In this document: one piece after another, positions 62,067 to 64,000 of the stretch
How positions within the stretch are numbered: the stretch's first letter is position 1
Layout: the number at the start of each line of letters is the position of its first letter
NCBI RefSeq assembly: GCF_016921115.1
Contig: NZ_JAFFZS010000007.1
Span: forward strand, 186,001-250,000
DNA length: 64,000 nucleotides
Source of the DNA: Streptomyces actuosus
GTDB lineage: Bacteria > Actinomycetota > Actinomycetes > Streptomycetales > Streptomycetaceae
Reading direction: 5' to 3'
Position numbers and translations under genes: made by a program
The notes under the pieces: model-generated
Databases searched by the model: none
The model's input: only the letters and a program-made list of their open reading frames with translations
Told to the model about the DNA's origin: nothing

Positions 62067-64000
62067 ATGGACCCCGTGCGCTACCGCATCCTCGGCACCA
62101 CCCAGGCGATCCGCCCCGACGGCACGGCCGTCGCCGTCGGCGGTCCACGGCTGCGCGCCCTGCTGACCGTGCTGGCCCTGCGCGCGGGCCGTACCGTCCC
62201 CGCGGGCCTGCTGGTGGAGGAGGTGTGGGCCGGGGACCCGCCGGCCGACGCGCCGGGCGCCCTCCAGGCACTGGTGGGACGCCTGCGCCGGGCCCTCGGC
62301 GCCGACGCGGTGGTCTCCGCCGGCGGCGGCTACCGGCTGGCCGCCGGGCCCGACGCCGTCGACCTGCACCGTTTCGAACGGCTCACCGCCGACGGGATGC
62401 GCGCCCTGGCCGACGGAGACGCCGCCAAGGCCGCCGCCCTCCTGGACGACGCCCTCGCCCTGTGGCACGGGCCCGCCCTCGCCGACCTGCCCGCGAGCAC
62501 CGCGCAGGCCGCCCGCTGGGAGACCCGCCACCTGGACGCCCGCCGCAGCCGCCTCACCGCCGCACTCGCCCTCGGCGAGGCCGACCACGTCCTGCCCGAC
62601 CTCACCGCGCTGTGCGACGCCCACCCCCTCGACGAGCCCCTCCAGACCCTGCGGCTGCGGGCCCTGCACGCCACCGGCCGCACGGCCGAGGCCCTCGCCG
62701 CCTACGACGGGGTCCGCCGCCTGCTGGCCGATCGCCTGGGCTCCGACCCGGGCCCGTCGCTGCGGGAGCTCCATGCCCGGCTGCTGAACCCGGACACCGG
62801 TCCGGGCCCGGCCGCCGCCGGGACGGACGGGGCCGTGCGCGGCGCGTGCGCGGCGCGCGGCGGCCACGCCTCGGATGCCGTCCTTGCGGCCCCCGCTGGC
62901 CCGGCTCCCGCTGGGCACGACGGCACGGGCGGCGCTCCCGGCCCCCGGCCCCCCGCCGACGGCGGGCCGGGCGGCCCCGGCGAGGCCGCGACCGGCACGC
63001 GGGCCGACCGCACCAGCGGGACGGGCGGCGGCGCCGGGAACGGCGGGACGCCCCAGGGCGGCCCCCGACCGGCCGGTGGCCCGCAGGCCCGCCCCGGCAC
63101 CCGGAGCCACGGCACCGGTCCGGACACCGCCGCACATCCGCCCGCCCCCCACGCCCCCGGCGCCGCGACCGGACCCGGGGAACCGCGGCATGCCGCCGGG
63201 GATCCGCACCACACCGCCGGGTCCCGGGCCCCGCAGGCTCCCGCCTTCCCCCGCGGCGCCGCATCCGCGCCGCAGCCGTACGGCATCCCGCGCCACACGC
63301 CCGGTGCTTCCATCACCCCCGTCCCGGCGCAGGGCGGCCCGCGGGAGCAGTCCGGCGGCCCCGCGCCCGCCTCGGTGTCCGCGCCCCTCGGCAACCTCCG
63401 TGCCCGGCTCACGTCCTTCGTCGGGCGGGAGGACGACATCGAGGCGATCCGGCGGGATCTGGCCGGGTCCCGGCTCGTGACGTTGCTGGGGCCGGGCGGC
63501 GCCGGCAAGACCCGGCTGTCGCAGGAGGCCGCCGAGACCGTGCAGGACGCGACCCACGACGGGGTGTGGCTGGCCGAGCTCGCGCCCGTCGACGACCCCG
63601 AGGCGGTGCCCGAGGCCGTGCTGACCGCCGTGGGCGCCCGGGAGACCGTGCTGCGCGGTGCGGGCGCGGAGGAACTGCGGGCGGTGGCCGAGCGCCACGA
63701 CGACCCCGTCGTGCGCCTGGCCGAGCACTGCGCACGCCGCCGGATGCTGCTGATCCTCGACAACTGCGAGCACGTCGTCGACGCGGCGGCCCGCCTGGTG
63801 GCGGAGCTGCTGGCCCGCTGCCCCGGTCTGACCGTGCTCGCCACCAGCCGCGAACCCCTCGGTGTGCCCGGCGAGATGCTGCGCCCGGTGGAACCGCTGC
63901 CGGAACCGGTGGCGCTGCGCCTGCTCGCCGACCGGGGTGCCGCGGCCCGGCCCGCGTTCCGGCTCGAGGACGACCCCGACGCCTGCGCCGAGATCTGCCG
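62067..64000 (+). CDS. SARP/AfsR-type regulator with NB-ARC ATPase (3' end beyond window)
   Basis: At least 644 aa; no stop before the window edge. Start ATG 62067 (or GTG 62076). N-terminal winged-helix SARP domain (about 1-95): YRILGTTQAIRPDGTAVAVG and LLVEEVWAGDPPADAPGALQ. BTAD domain (about 100-245). A roughly 190-residue Gly/Pro/Ala-rich linker follows. Then the NB-ARC ATPase: LGNLRARLTSFVGREDDIEA, Walker A LVTLLGPGGAGKTRLSQEAA (about 470), Walker B RRMLLILDNCEHVVDAAARL, and VLATSREPLGVPGEM. AfsR-like regulators activate secondary metabolism or differentiation genes. TPR repeats may follow outside the window. Confidence 0.92.
   Translation, partial: MDPVRYRILGTTQAIRPDGTAVAVGGPRLRALLTVLALRAGRTVPAGLLVEEVWAGDPPADAPGALQALVGRLRRALGADAVVSAGGGYRLAAGPDAVDLHRFERLTADGMRALADGDAAKAAALLDDALALWHGPALADLPASTAQAARWETRHLDARRSRLTAALALGEADHVLPDLTALCDAHPLDEPLQTLRLRALHATGRTAEALAAYDGVRRLLADRLGSDPGPSLRELHARLLNPDTGPGPAAAGTDGAVRGACAARGGHASDAVLAAPAGPAPAGHDGTGGAPGPRPPADGGPGGPGEAATGTRADRTSGTGGGAGNGGTPQGGPRPAGGPQARPGTRSHGTGPDTAAHPPAPHAPGAATGPGEPRHAAGDPHHTAGSRAPQAPAFPRGAASAPQPYGIPRHTPGASITPVPAQGGPREQSGGPAPASVSAPLGNLRARLTSFVGREDDIEAIRRDLAGSRLVTLLGPGGAGKTRLSQEAAETVQDATHDGVWLAELAPVDDPEAVPEAVLTAVGARETVLRGAGAEELRAVAERHDDPVVRLAEHCARRRMLLILDNCEHVVDAAARLVAELLARCPGLTVLATSREPLGVPGEMLRPVEPLPEPVALRLLADRGAAARPAFRLEDDPDACAEIC

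Noticed and set aside
60768..63773. About 1000-codon open minus-strand frame over the SARP gene
   Set aside because: Low-complexity Arg/Gly/Pro composition with no family match; the plus-strand SARP/NB-ARC reading has clear domains.

Overview
The window is high-GC actinobacterial chromosome and almost certainly Streptomyces. Supporting signs are many GTG starts, translationally coupled 4-bp overlaps, a conservon (CvnA-D plus P450), a chaplin-like gene, a fused RNase HI/acid phosphatase, a SARP/AfsR-type regulator, an F420 reductase, efeOBU and an actinobacterial type A RNase P RNA.

Layout. Positions 1-100 hold the distal half of a cobalamin riboswitch on the minus strand, serving a gene beyond the left edge. 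0.4-8.8 kb: a lipoprotein, a KstR-like TetR regulator with a matching operator, a coupled glycosyltransferase/methyltransferase/toroid-fold operon, cell-envelope proteins, an N-acetylmuramoyl-L-alanine amidase and a chaplin-like gene broken by a stop codon. 8.8-13.4 kb: two unrelated transporter remnants around a maleylpyruvate-isomerase-like gene, a SigE-family sigma factor with a membrane partner, and a MaoC hydratase preceded by a second KstR-like palindrome. 13.5-22.4 kb is conserved core: a small ORF, a predicted beta-propeller protein, Nif3-like protein, zinc-ribbon protein, RNase H/phosphatase, KDPG aldolase, YaaA, an AraC regulator, a DMT exporter and rnpB.

22.3-31 kb is an accessory, partly decayed region. 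The last 29 bases of rnpB recur as a direct repeat 2.8 kb downstream. The interval between the copies carries a membrane Ser/Thr kinase, as expected for insertion at the rnpB 3' end. Beyond it lie a frameshifted DUF2075 helicase, a polymorphic-toxin-like protein with a candidate immunity partner, and an Lhr-type helicase fragment broken by two frameshifts.

31-40.5 kb: a lipoprotein, a SUMF1-domain protein, a repeat-rich gap, a full conservon with a degenerate P450, then a DMATS-type indole prenyltransferase facing a flavin monooxygenase. 40.6-49 kb: MazG-like, DoxX, NTF2-like, SDR, Gfo/Idh, Bcr/CflA and serine-hydrolase genes, a Cys-rich membrane protein and an Rsm22-type methyltransferase; two copies of a dispersed intergenic repeat sit here. 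49-57 kb: a Prim-Pol-domain protein, a lipoprotein, the iron operon efeO-efeB-efeU behind an iron-box-like site, a PhzF-like protein, and heme oxygenase under a strong palindrome. 57-64 kb: methionine aminopeptidase, an MFS exporter, F420:NADP reductase, an M50 protease and the start of a large SARP/NB-ARC regulator that runs off the right edge.

All calls come from reading sequence and recalled family features; no database search was run.
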